From the NCBI GenBank assembly GCA_910589415.1, contig OU342630.1, forward strand, positions 18,261,867 to 18,325,866: 64,000 nucleotides of DNA, in the 5' to 3' direction. The stretch comes from Malachius bipustulatus. Its lineage: Eukaryota; Arthropoda; Insecta; Coleoptera; Melyridae. The first letter of the stretch is position 1. Every line of letters begins with the position of its first letter. Below are positions 21,331 through 33,518 of the stretch, in pieces. Under the pieces are notes generated by a model. That model made no database searches. It was not told the DNA's origin and saw only the letters and a program-made list of their open reading frames with translations. A program made the translations under genes and the position numbers.

Positions 21331-21885
21331 TAATGGGGCCCACAGACGATGCAATTTGTCGTACTACCGATCGTACAATCGGTTGCCCTGTAAAATCGTT
21401 ACGACAGATCGTACAACGTTTTGTCCACAGACGTGAAATGATCACAAGCGATCGGTTGTACAACTAGTTTAGTTTACAGGCTGATTGATTGAAACGGCTC
21501 ATTAGAAAAAGTTAGAGTTCCAAATGATCCAGGAATCTGAAATTTGGCACTTAGGCAGCATACCTAATAACGAATCAAAATGAAATATTACCAAGATGGC
21601 AGCACATTTAAAAATGGCGAAAGCAATGGCCATCTTTGTTTTTTTTAAATGGGACACCCCATACATTATTGCATTTTCAGATTGTCTGAGAAAATGTAAT
21701 AACAATGGTCTTATAGTTGTATTTTTAATTGAGTAGGCTTTGAGTTATCAACAAGTGAAAATTATGATTTTCCAACTTTAAAGACATTTACCACAAAAAC
21801 GGTTCAAGATATCAGAAAAAAGCTTACATGTCCTTATCTTAACTTGTTCATTTATACATCAGGTGTCCCAGCTTATTCGAAGCGG

Positions 21886-22395
21886 TCTCTGTAGGCCAAA
21901 CGATGGACTTTTTCAAAAAACTTTTTGAAAATTCCAGTACAGAATCACAATGGCCATAATTTAAGATTATTTTGGAGTATATAGAGTGTCCCATATGACA
22001 GTGGCATATCAAAGTTTTTTTTTTTTAATGGATTATGCTCCTATGTTATTGCATTTTTAGATGGTCGGAGAAGAGAAAATAAGATTGGCTTTTACAGTTG
22101 GTGTTAAAATTCAGAAGTTTTTGAGTTATAAACAAGTGAAAATCGTCATTTTTCAAGTTCAAGGCCCTGTACAACGAAAATGGCTGAAGATAGAGAAAAA
22201 CGGCTTACATGTCCCTATTTTAACTTTTCATGTTCTATCCTATGATGTAGATGAAATGATTTGAAACTTTGATATGTCACTATCATATGGGACACTCTAT
22301 ATACTCCAAAATAATCTTAAATTATGGCCATTGTGATTCTGTACTTGAATTTTCAAAAAGTTTTTTGAAAAAGTCCATCGTTTGGACTGTATAGT
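21886..22395. mobile_element. Palindromic repeat of the TGTAGGCCAAACGATGG family
   Basis: 510 bp. TGTAGGCCAAACGATGGAC at the left is mirrored by GTCCATCGTTTGGACTGTA at the right, and AGAGTGTCCCATATGACAG is mirrored at about 22280. The same element, better preserved, forms the core of the palindrome at 52180-53642. Diverged relatives lie at 21650-21860, 31971-32230, 47820-47960 and 55317-55580. Non-coding. Confidence 0.7.
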
Positions 22396-22818
22396 TTTTT
22401 TAGGACCAGCTCGGTATCTACGCAATACTTCCGTACTCACTGATTAGTCCCTGAAATCGAATCGGCGAATAGACACACACCTTCAAACTTGTCGTATATC
22501 CAACTAGTTGTACGACAGATTTTTAAACATGCTAAACTTCCGAACGACTCGACCGCGTCGTACGATTAGTTGTACTACAGCACCACACACGTTTCAATTA
22601 TCGTTCAGACGGTTGAACCGACCAAGATCGTACAACTTGTACGACAAATTGCATCGTCTGTGGGCCGTTTTAGCCTAATGAGCCTTTATAATATTGGCTG
22701 TAAGTGGCTTAATTATCTAAAAATATAAGACAATGAACAAGCAGACATAACAACACTTTCATGAAAAGTTTTGTTATTTTCAACTACACAATTTTTTAGG
22801 TGTAGTGGGAACAATAAG

Positions 22819-22966
22819 TAAAAATTCACGTAAACATGAGCGAAACGGGTGAGCGCGTGAGCGTGAGAGTGAATGTAGAACAGTGCTTGTATTGGCCTTC
22901 CCTCTGCTGTTCTACCCCCTCTCGCGCGCTCGGTCGTTTTCGCTCATGTTTGCGTGCAATTTTTAC
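22819..22966. repeat. 148-bp GC-rich fold-back repeat
   Basis: GTAAAAATT.CACG.AAACATGAGCGAAA-type arm at the left is mirrored by TTTCGCTCATGTTTGCGTGC-type sequence at the right. The arms are about 60 bp with a loop of about 20 bp, rich in CpG (GAGCGCGTGAGCGTGAG) compared with its surroundings. No target duplication seen. Confidence 0.6.
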
Positions 22967-25184
22967 CTTTTTTTAACATTTAAATTTAAAACGAAGAGGG
23001 ATGTTTTATAGGCGAATACTTATACTTTTTAAATCCGTTTGATAAATTCGAATCGGACGACCTCCAGATCAACCAGCCTCACCGCAAAATATGGTATGAT
23101 GAACTCCTGATTGCAATGACGAGAAAACTTATCTGACAGCGTCTGGGTTTTGCACGCAGGAAGTACTTATCAGTATCGACTATCTCGCAAAGACCCGATA
23201 TTTATATTATTTTACTATTAACATAATCAATGATGTCAATATTTTATTAATACATATTATATTCAAAAAATGACGACGTTGCGTTACTTACCTCTTTGTG
23301 AACTAAAACCGTAATTTTTTCGTTTTCTTTTTTCTTTGTTTACTCATATAGTTTGGACACATTATAATTATTATATTAATAAAATTAATTTGAACATTAG
23401 AACATTATTGGAATACTGTCACTTTGTGAGCCTATACGTATAAAAATACCTCATACAATATCCAATATACTTTTAGAAATTTAGATTTTATTTTATATCA
23501 GGCTTATTGAATTTCTATGCTGTAGGATTACCTTAATTTTTTTTTAATTTTGTTACATCCTGATCATTACGAGTAAATCTTTCCGAGGTAATATACTTGT
23601 GTAAAATAATTCCCGTGAGGAACAATTAAAAAGCTTCTCCAAAGCGAAGCTTTTGAGAAGCTCGTTTTACAATTCAATTTATTTCTAAATCTCCGTTGAA
23701 AGCTTTCCAGATGTACACCGCCAGTATAAGCTCGCTAAGTTAAACAAATATACCTGTGTAACAAAATTTGAGTATGATTTATTTATTCAAACCGGGGCTT
23801 ATCGCATTAACTAATTTTTCAACCTCTTTATTACGGGATACAAAAAAGAAGTTTTACGAGATATAACTTGATATTACATGTTTTCAGAATCCTGGTATAA
23901 TAATATATAAATTTAAGTTTGTGTAACATGAATTTTCTGTTGATAGCCAATGTTATGAAAAGTAGGAAATACGTTCTGAAATATACATCGATTTTTTTTA
24001 AGTTTTGCCATAAGGGGTTTCATGTTGAAAATCACACAACATGTTAACTCATGTTGACCGGGCAACTTACAATCGTTTTTAATTTTCAATAGTATGTATT
24101 TAATGTCTGAATAAAAGTAAAACATTCAGTGATTGGCCTCTCGCAAGGCATAACAATTTGCAAATCTTTAGCAGGTATGGAAATTAAAATGCCAATCTAT
24201 TTTGCTGGTAAATGCATATCTGTTATTCACGTTAATGCTGACAATTTTAATTTTTTTTTTCTACAAAATATTAAATTAAGGCCTTTAACATACTCACTAC
24301 ATAAAAGCAGTTATTAAACTGATTTTGGTAGTGATTGGCCCAAACATTTGGTAGTTTTTGGCGTAGTTGTACTATGGTAATTCTAGTAATTGGCCCAAAT
24401 ATTTTTGTAAGTTATTAGCCAGGGAACAACATAAAATAAAGTTGAATACTAATTATAGGAACCAACAAATTTATCAATTTATTAAATATGAGTTTCTTTC
24501 TTATTTATTTTATTTTTTTAATACAAAATAAGTACTTCTGAATTTCTTTATACCAAGTTCTCCAAGGCGGTTATTGGCGAATGTTTTTTTTTCTGAGATT
24601 CTGATAACTACAAAAATTTAATTTTTTTAATGGATTCTTAACAGAAGTCTTCTTTGCGACACGGAGAACCTCTTTTATGATTTTCGTATATTCAGGTGAC
24701 CAAAGTTACCTTTGAACGTCGTTGGACAGCAGGATAGGGTTGGAAACGAAACCCAATTTTAAGTATTTTTCCCTTTTTCTGAATTCTTATATCGCCTCGA
24801 ATATCGCTATACTCATATTATGTATTTTGAAACGTCTTGGCACCTCTCTAAAATGCAATCCATTTTCTTATTTCTTAAGGAGCATTCTGAAGGTTTTCTT
24901 CGGTGTATATTTTTATATATTAATTTATCCCCATTTTGGGCTTGCCTAATAATTTGGCAATGAAACACTATTTTATAACCAAAAATATACATTTCAAACG
25001 AGAAATCATTCAAAACCAACCACAACATTCTACACAATGTACGAAACCGAAATAATAAAAATCAATGATAATGGGTACGTACTTCCAGAAATAACAAATA
25101 AACAGTGCATCATACGGCAAAAAGTAAGGTGGCTTTTCTCATTTAAACAACATGATTTCCATTAAAGTCAGTGGCGTAAAATAT
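22967..25184. other. Intergenic, nothing recognised
   Basis: AT-rich. Several short open frames exist but none has recognisable domains or codon structure. No repeat ends were identified. Confidence 0.45.
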
Positions 25185-25680
25185 ATTTTAAAAAAGGTAA
25201 CGACACACCCAGATATACTCCACTGAATTAAAATTTTTTAATTATGTAGGTACTTCAATTAGTACAACAACTGTCAAAAATTTCGAATTATTCTGATCAG
25301 CCAATTTTTATACAGGGTGATTCAAAATTCAGTGCAAATATTTTAGGGGCGTATTTACAAGTAAAAAAAAAAAAAAAAAATTATCATATAATAAAAAAAA
25401 AAATAAAAGAGTACTTAATTAATAAAAAATCGATTTTTTTTCAAAATTTTACCTAGTATCTAGAAAACGAAGCAAGTTAGGACATACGATTATATGATAA
25501 TTTTTTTTTATTTTTGACTGGTAAATACGCCCCTAAAATATTTGCACTGAATTTTGAATCATCCTGTATAAGTATCTATTAAAAAAATAATACATTTTTC
25601 TAAGAACTTTAACACTTTGTATCTCGAAAACTAAAGCTCCAAAGACGCCTACAGGGAATATTTCGCATATTTTTGCATTT
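25185..25680 (-). mobile_element. Diverged fragment of the 14232-16155 mariner family, split by a MITE
   Basis: Blocks AACGACA, TCGAATTATTCTGATCAGCC and TATCTCGAAAACTAAAGCTC occur in the same order as in 15870-16060. They are interrupted at a TA by the element at 25313-25566. Only the terminal non-coding part of the family is present. Confidence 0.5.
25313..25566. mobile_element. 254-bp palindromic MITE (CAGGGTGATTCAAAATTCAG)
   Basis: TA-flanked, with the end sequence mirrored at 25547-25566 (CTGAATTTTGAATCATCCTG). The arms continue as TGCAAATATTTTAGGGGCGT. The interior is A- and T-rich homopolymer sequence. Confidence 0.75.
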
Positions 25681-26533
25681 CCTATACACCGTGTTTTATA
25701 TTAAGTCGGAACTATTGCTACCTTCGTTATTATTCAAGCTAGAAAGTCGGTTAAATTAGCAAACTAGTAGTATTTTTTCTCCTGAATAAAATGGCGAAAG
25801 CAGAAAAACAATTGAACATCACGATTTCGAGATATTTAAAAAAAAATGTAAATTTTTTAATGGAATTGTGGTTTTTTTTTGATGTGATAAATTTTGGATG
25901 GATTGGTTGCAAATTTTTTTTGAAAGGAAAATGTCTTTATGCACTATGATCCTAAAATAATAAATTCATTAATTATTATTGATCATTTTATTACTCCCAA
26001 AGTAGCCTGCGACTATTAGGTATTGTAATTTAGTGTACTTACCTACGTAATGTAAGGTAAAAAAATTATGTCGTCCTCCATAGTGTATTTTTTGATTAAA
26101 AAATATACTAAAAATAAGAGTTGTTATCTTGAAAACGATTTAATTTTAAATAAACTAATAAAAGAACTTGTTTCTGTTGTAAAATTTTTATTATTTTAGG
26201 ATCATAGTGCATAGACTTTTTCCTTTAAAAAATAATTTGCAGCCGATCCACCTAAAAATATACAGGGTGTTCCATTAAAAAATATCCATTTTTTTAAATA
26301 TATCGAAAACGCGATGTTCAATTGTTTTCCTGTTTTCATCGTTTTATGCAGGAGAAAAAATACTACTAGTTTGCTAAATTAACCAACTTTCTAGCTCAAA
26401 TAATAACGAAGTTAGCAATAGTGCCGACTTAATTTAAAACACGGACAAGTTCTGTTATTTGTTTATTTAAAATTAAATCCTTTTCAATATAACAACTTTT
26501 TTTTTGTGTATTTTTTATTGAAAAATACTTAAT

Positions 26534-26631
26534 CGAGACGACATCATTTTTTTACCTTACATTACGTAGCTAGGTACACAATTTAGTGTACCTAGCTACG
26601 TAATGTAAGGTAAAAAAATGATGTCGTCTCG
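26534..26631. repeat. 98-bp perfect hairpin
   Basis: Two 46-nt arms separated by a 6-nt loop (AATTTA). The arm starts CGAGACGACATCATTTTTTT and includes CCTTACATTACGTAGCTAGG. Cruciform- or hairpin-forming potential is evident. Confidence 0.85.
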
Positions 26632-26913
26632 ATAATAATAACAACAATAATTCTCGCAGCCTACTGTGGGAGTAATAAAATAATGAATAATTAATGAATT
26701 TATTATTTTAGGATCATAGTGCATAAAATCATTTTTTTACCTTACATTACGTAGCTAGGTACACAATTTAGTGTACCTAGCTACGTAATGTAAGGTAAAA
26801 AAATGATGTCGTCTCGATAATAATAACAACAATAATTCTCGCAGCCTACTGTGGGAGTAATAAAATAATGAATAATTAATGAATTTATTATTTTAGGATC
26901 ATAGTGCATAAAA
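26544..26913. repeat. 185-bp tandem duplication (two units)
   Basis: The unit beginning TCATTTTTTTACCTTACATT at 26544 begins again at 26729, with near-identical sequence including the hairpin and GCAGCCTACTGTGGGAGT. The lack of visible divergence suggests a recent event. Confidence 0.8.
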
Positions 26914-27565
26914 ACTTTTTCATTTAAAAAAAAATTTGCAACCGATCCATCCAAAAATATACAGGATGTTCCATTAAAAAATTTACATTTTTTTAAATAT
27001 CTCGAAATAGCGATGTTCAATTGTTTTTCTGCTTTCGCCATTTTATTCAGGAAAAGAAATACTACTAGTTTGCTAATTTAACCGACTTTCTAGCTTAAAT
27101 AATAACGAAGTTAGCAATAGTGCCGAATTAATATAAAACACGGTGTATATGCCCTTTTCAAGTTAAAAAAAAATTATACTTTAGGTACTTCAAAGATCTT
27201 GTGGAGTGGTTTTACACACCTTCTTCGGCTGTTACCTGTTCTTACCTGTGTTAGAGACATGCGCACAGAAACTTTTGATTTAGAACGTGTGCCGCGACCA
27301 CGAACAGAGCACCGATCCATCTGTGTGGATAATAATAATTATTATTATAATATAGTAAAGGACACTGTCAGTGATCTGTCAAGGTGGAGAGCATCGATAT
27401 GATAGTAGTCAAGCTTAAAGTTTTTTTGTTGTCCCAATTCATTTTAGATCACAAACTGTCAAATATTATTTTAATTATGTGAATTTTGAAATCTATAGTA
27501 TTAGATAAATTGGACAAGACAGAAGAAACGAGGTGAGAAAAACATAAAAGGTATAAAGGTACACG

Positions 27566-28380
27566 CTGTCCACTGAGAGTTGTCCGTTGTCATGCCACAC
27601 TGATTCTGACTAAACAATTTCATTTAATTCGATTTGAATCGTACACTTATTTCTAAGTCGAACCAGATGTGGTATCGCAGTTCGTGTCAGTGGCGTATGT
27701 TGAGGAATAATGAATATCCTACAAATGTATTATTTCGACAAGTTATTGACGAAGTAGAGCCTTGCAACTTTTTGATAACAAATATATATAATGCAAGTAA
27801 ATAAGAATGATAATAATTATTGTTATCATCATCATGATAGAAATATCATGTCACCTACCTGCTGGTTGCCGTTTAAAAGAAAGAATAACACCTCCGTTTT
27901 CTTATTCTGCATGCAAGTAAAATATTCCAGCAATTTAACCACAAGACCACGTACTAGGGAGTTCAATCGTTTCCCAGGCAAAACAAGGAAATATATTTTT
28001 AGGCATTTGCGTAATTAATAAGTAACTCATAGTTTATCACACCGTCGTACAATATTACAGGTAATTCTGCTAATTTCGTATTAAAAACGGTTCAAATCAC
28101 AACAAAAACCTTATTAGTATATTTAACGCTGACACTGACACTACTGATAGTAGTGACGGCAATCTTATCGTAATATCGTATCAATCTAAGCGTATCAAGA
28201 CGCGGTCGGTACTTCCGTCTCACTCTCGCTCATCTTTTTATAATTGCTGACGATTCAAACGTATTTCTGACAACACGTCCCATTTTAACTCGATTGACTA
28301 TGCAATGCAATAGAAGGAGTAAGAAATATAACGAGATGATGTATCCTTAGTTATCACAACAGACAACTCTCAGTGTACAG
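27566..28380. mobile_element. Inverted-repeat element with CTGTCCACTGAGAGTTGTC ends
   Basis: An imperfect terminal inverted repeat of about 25 bp: CTGTCCACTGAGAGTTGTCC at the left, complement ACAACTCTCAGTG-type sequence at 28356-28380. Internal ORFs are short and unrecognised. No target duplication was found, so the class is open. Confidence 0.5.
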
Positions 28381-30187
28381 ACTTTATGTCGTTTACATAT
28401 ATTCAAATGTTTCTTTGAAGTACCCATCGGATGACATTCGAACTGCTTCGGCTCATGCGTCGCACAACCACACGCAGTTTGCCACGCCTCGGCAACACGT
28501 CTACATAATATGTATGCTCGTTCGGCCTCGCCTTGCCTCATTCCCGTTCGTGCTCACTGCTCACATGAGTACGCGCCTTAATGTATAAAGACTCAGTGGT
28601 CACAGAGCACGTAACACAGCCATAATATGTAGCTGTTTTATATGTTTTATAACGGCAATAATTGATTTAATCGTTACCGTTTTTGTAATTTTTTTCCAGT
28701 TTTATCATAAGTATTTTATTATGAAAAACATGGCTATGTAGACTAATTTCCGATTTGAAATCAATCCAGCCAAATCCATTACTTGTTTCTGCATATCTGC
28801 ACTTGCATCAGTATAGCCGCGATACTGCTGTTCATAAAGTACAGTACAGATCTGCTGGTAAGGGCGGCCTACAAAGAGCATACGTTGTACCCTAAACCAA
28901 ATTTGACCATCGTTCCAGACAACACTATTTAATATTAAAATACTTTATTGTTGCGATAAATTTATTTTGTTCAATATAATAATTTTCCCTATAACTAAAA
29001 CATAAATCACCTCTCACCTGTCTTGATCAAGTGAGTACATGGCCATCAGCAGTAACCTCTTCAATCGTCAGGTAATAATTATATTCAAGCAGCTTCACGT
29101 TATTGCTTTTATAAGTAGGAGGAAGTGTTGAATTAATGTCCTGCATGACACACCATAATTACAGAAACAATAACGACAATCATTAGTGTTTAAACTGTAA
29201 AAGAAGTTATAGAGAAATAAATACCACTGGTTGGCATTATACCTTTCCAGGACCACCATGCATGTTGCAAAACGATGCCTCAAGTATATACTTGCCGCGT
29301 TTAGTGACATAATTGAGAACCTGTCTTTTTTTGGCATTCAGAACTAGGGGTGGGTCAGTATGCAGTATGTATTGTGTAATAAATACATCTGCAAGACAAC
29401 ATACTCATACCAATTTCTTAAGGCAATTAGCAATTATTGTTTTTGTTGACATTTACTGCAAATAGCGTATACTTGAAAATTATTTCTTCATAATAGGTAC
29501 TGTTGTTCAATTTATCTTACAGCTTACAGTTTGTTGCAGGTACCTTACTACAGCTGTCGCAAAATAAGCATAATGTCAACTGGATATTTAGGAAGTAATT
29601 ACGTGGACAATCCTCTTTTTGCAGTTATTGCGATAAGAAAAGTGTAAAAATACTACCTCAGTCCATTATTTCTAAAATTGACCAACTGTTTAGTTTTTTC
29701 TACATGATTTTTGAAATAATATTATTTTGCATCTTTGTGTAAATGATTTATTTGTTTGCACTTTGGATATTAAATTACTAGTACCTACAGGCAGCATGGA
29801 GATTTTTCCTATGTGAATGTGGAAACATAGTCTATCTACCTCGCTGAATTTAGGCATACGCTTTTAGGCCCCTCTCAGTATCCCAAATTCACGAAAGTCT
29901 ACAATTTTTACGTTACGGGGGGACCGGCAGGGTTCTGGAAGGTGTAGAATTTGTTTTCCAGTTTTCTCGACTTTTATTATAGCTATAAGAAAAAAAACTT
30001 ATACCAGCGTAGAGGAACCGCCAATCACTACAAGTTTGTTTATTATAACTTTTGTCGTAACTGCAAAGCTTACCAATTATTATTAAGGGCGACGGCGCAA
30101 ACTTATTTGTAGAATTTTTTTATTAAAATAACCTGCCGTGAGGTAATACCCTTTCACACAAGGAGATTAAATCTTCAGAGAGGTTAT
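28381..30187. other. Intergenic, nothing recognised
   Basis: A GC-richer stretch at 28430-28590 stands out from the AT-rich background, but its open frames are unrecognised. The rest shows no ORF or repeat structure that I can support. Confidence 0.45.
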
Positions 30188-30472
30188 ACGATTTTTTTAA
30201 ATCGAGACATATCTAGCACGCCGAAAACAATATAATATCATAACAAACGAGGGTTGGCAAGGAATAACAATTAACATTTAATATGACATTAAAATCACAG
30301 AAGCAATTATTATTATTAACGCCTATACCAGTAACACCGGTATTACTAGTTAAGGTGGTTCGAAGAAACATTAACACAAAAAAAAGCAATTACAACTCCT
30401 TGACAACCCTCGTTTGTTATGATATTATATTGTTTTCGGCGTGCTAGATATGTCTCGATTTAAAAAAATCGT
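30188..30472. mobile_element. 285-bp palindromic MITE
   Basis: Arms of about 80 bp: ACGATTTTTTTAAATCGAGA, then GCACGCCGAAAACAATATAA and CAAACGAGGGTTG, with the full complement at 30395-30472. The arm tip ATTTTTTTAAAT is itself partly self-complementary. Confidence 0.75.
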
Positions 30473-31970
30473 GTGACATTGTATTCAGAAAAAAGTCAAC
30501 AATCCTGTCGAGCAAAAAAAAAATGGGGGTGTCATTTGAAAAAAAAAGTAGGGGATGATTACTTAAGGGTGGAAAGGCGTAAAGCGGCATTAAGGATGCA
30601 GCTGCAAAGCCTTAGGGGTATGGTTGAAATTTCCCGAATTTCATTTGTTTATTTTTTGAAATAACGCGGATATCCCTTGATAAAGAAACCTTGGGACACC
30701 CTGTATAGAGAGTTTTACTAAATACAATCCTTTTATAACATACATGTTTTTGCCTCCAAGAACAAAGACTGACAAAAAAGAGAACATCTGCAAAAAATGC
30801 GACTCATCTCGCTTGTCTGAAGAGCCATAAAGCGCCTTCGCAGGCTCAGCTCATGTCATATCTCACTTGACTTCTGGACTGTGGATGGTCACATTTTACG
30901 ATGCTCTCTGCATTTTATTGTTGCACATCCAGTCCACGCATATCATTTAGCTGCATAGGACGGAGAGGCAAATGAAATTTTTGTGAAGGAATGCGGAGGT
31001 AAATAATTTTGTATTGGAGGGAGAAGTTATGTATGATAACAATACATTTCACATAACTCCTACAGGATTTAAATTTTCTTTGGAATTAGTTTTCTCTTTT
31101 TATTATTCTTAATTTTGAATGCCTACTTTATTTTATATATTATACTCTAGAAACTCCCAAGTTTTAAGTTTTTGACTGAGTAAACATTTGACATGTTTAA
31201 AGCGCACTTAACTCAGAAAAAAATAAGGTACCGGTTGTATCAAATAAGGTCACCTTTAGGAGTAAGATGGTTTTATTTTAAAACCATCAGTTGATCATCC
31301 ATTGTCCAAATAATTATTATCACGCATCGCCTATAGTATTAAGTAACTAATTTAACTCTTATTTTTTATTTTTTATTACACATCAGTAGGTACATAGATA
31401 TGCCATAAAAATTACTTTGTTGTTGAACATAGCGTTCATAATAAGGCCAAAATTTATAAAAGTGCAAAAATAAAAATAAAAACTTTTACTGTGAACATCT
31501 GGGATAGGAACAAAAATGTCGTGGTCTTTTTTGGTAAGACCGACTTTTTTCTCATTTACATAATTTATAAAAGACATATGAAGAAATACAAAGATTTTGG
31601 AAGATCCGACATTAGGAGTACTGAAAAAAAATACTTATGACTCGTCAATACAAGAATGCGTACGTATAGTGCGATCTTTGTGGCATTATTGGACTTGTGC
31701 CACGTCTTAATAAGGCCACGTCTACATTTGTCATGTGCCCATGTGGCTTGAATAACATATGTTAAAAAATAATAATAACTCTTAGGGAATATTAAGAGTT
31801 CTCACTCACTAGGTTAACACTGTTTACTTACCACATCGACCACCTCTAACATCTGCTATATACAGAGCTATTCACGGTATACGGGACGGACTTTGATTTT
31901 AAGATAATTTTGTCATTGAAAAGGATACAGACCCGCTAAAGGGAGATTTTAAAATTATATTCATAATGTA
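30473..31970. other. Intergenic with one solo element end
   Basis: GGGACACCCTGTATA at 30694-30708 is a single CACCCTG-type end without a partner. No gene recognised. Confidence 0.45.
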
Positions 31971-33076
31971 CAGTGTGTCTCAAAAATATGAAACATATCA
32001 AAGTTATGTTTTTTGTTAATGACATGCTCCTATGTTATTGCATTTTTAGATTGACCGAAATGAAAAAACTATGAATGTTTTTTAAAGTTGGAGTTTAGAT
32101 TGAAGGCTTTTGAGTTATTAACAAGTGAAAATCGCAATTTTCGAAGTTCATGACAGTGTACAACGGAAACGGCTCCGAATATTGGAAACGGCTTGTATGT
32201 CCCTATCTTGATTATGTACTATTGCATGGTACAGAATAAGAACAGAATAAACACTGAACAGGGTACCGCTACACGATCTTATTTAACTTCAAGAAAATTA
32301 ACTTAAAAAATTAACTTTCAAGTGAATGACCATGGGTTGTTTCACTCCGAAATCTATGTATCTATGTGCTATAAAAAAAATCAGAGAACACTAATCTAAA
32401 CAGTTCAAAATAATAATGGTTGAAAATGTACAAAGGGCATTACTTAGGTGATAATGCCCGAGGTCGACGTGATCCAGCCCGAGGGCTTTTGGCCCTCGGG
32501 AAGGATGTCGACCGATGGGCATTGTCATTCAGTAATGTCAGTGGGCTTACAAGACTTTATTTTATTTTATTTTTTTTTCAATTAGGTACATCGAGAAAAT
32601 TAAAACTCAATGAAACTAAATGCACGAAAATTAAACCAAATGCAAAGATTTTGGTACATAATTAATGAATATGTAGGGATTCTAGGATATCAAGTAACTT
32701 TTGAGTTGCTTGGTAAGCCGATTTTTGTGTATGTGTCACTATATTATTGTAATGACACATGCCGGCATTATTGATTATAACTTCAGCTTATATCGCCCTG
32801 GTTGTTATGAAATGGTATATGTGTCTCGTAGCTAGACTGTTATTGACATATATCTGAGTAATTGAAAAAAATAAATAAACCAAAATCTGTCAAAACCAGG
32901 CGACTAATGAAAAAGTTATTGCAAAAAATTAATTTTCAATCCTCAACTTTAGGAGATAAAGTATGTAGGGGTGCCTCGGTGAGAATTTTTTCATAGATTT
33001 TATTTTCAAATTATTTTTACAAAAGCTACCCAAATACGTACGGGACATTGTTCACACATATTTATGGGACACTCTG
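31971..33076. mobile_element. TA-flanked element with CAGTGTGTCTCAAAAATATG ends
   Basis: CAGTGTGTCTCA(A)AAATATG is mirrored at 33055-33076 (CATATTTATGGGACACTCTG), with TA on both sides. The left part (31990-32230) is a diverged member of the family at 21886 and 52510. A 100-bp hairpin is inserted at 32438. Confidence 0.6.
32438..32537. repeat. 100-bp GC-rich hairpin element
   Basis: CATTACT.. at the left is mirrored by ..AGTAATG at 32530-32537, with arms carrying ATAATGCCCGAGGTCGACGT and CAGCCCGAGGGC around the loop TTTTG. GC content far exceeds the flanks. Confidence 0.75.
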
Positions 33077-33518
33077 TATACATATTATTTTTTATTTAAT
33101 TTCAGAAAGTAGCATTGATAATCCTACAAATAAAGAATTTGACAACAAAGCCAGTTACTCTTATCATAGATCTATTGTTCTTAGAGACTGCTGTTGTCAA
33201 AAGTTTTCGTTGTAGTTCTGAATAATCTTCAAACTATTGGTGATTTTATACCTATACACATAAGAAGACAATAATATGACCTTGCATGTGCAGATAATTA
33301 AAAATTGAATTTCACATTAGTACATTTTCGATTTTTCCAACTGCCTTGTTATTATAATTAAATACTGTTTCCTAACGTTCTTGATTTGAGCTTTGTGGTA
33401 TCCATTAATGAATTAAATTCAAAATCCATCCAATATTTTTTTTGATCTATAAATTCCTATTACTCTATCAATATTTATAGGTTCTCAAACCGATATATGT
33501 ATATTCAAATATTCTTAA

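Larger units (their letters stand above)
21151..22691. mobile_element. Long-TIR DNA transposon remnant (GCCCACAGACGATGCAATTT ends)
   Basis: The left arm (ATTATAAAGGCTCATTA, then GGGCCCACAGACGATGCAAT at 21337 onward) is mirrored on the right (complement at 22630-22691), and both arms carry repeated GTACGAC/GTCGTAC motifs. It has been entered by a 157-bp MITE near its left end and by at least one palindromic repeat in the middle. No transposase trace remains. Superfamily unknown. Confidence 0.65.
25687..27145. mobile_element. Long-TIR element (CACCGTGTTTTATATTAA ends) with internal duplications
   Basis: TA-flanked. The left arm, 25687 to about 25960, is mirrored at about 26890-27145. A third, inverted partial copy of the same arm sits at 26195-26450, so the interior has been rearranged. 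Contains the 185-bp tandem duplication at 26544-26913. The 86-codon minus frame at 26781-27041 is just the arm read through and is not a gene. Confidence 0.7.
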
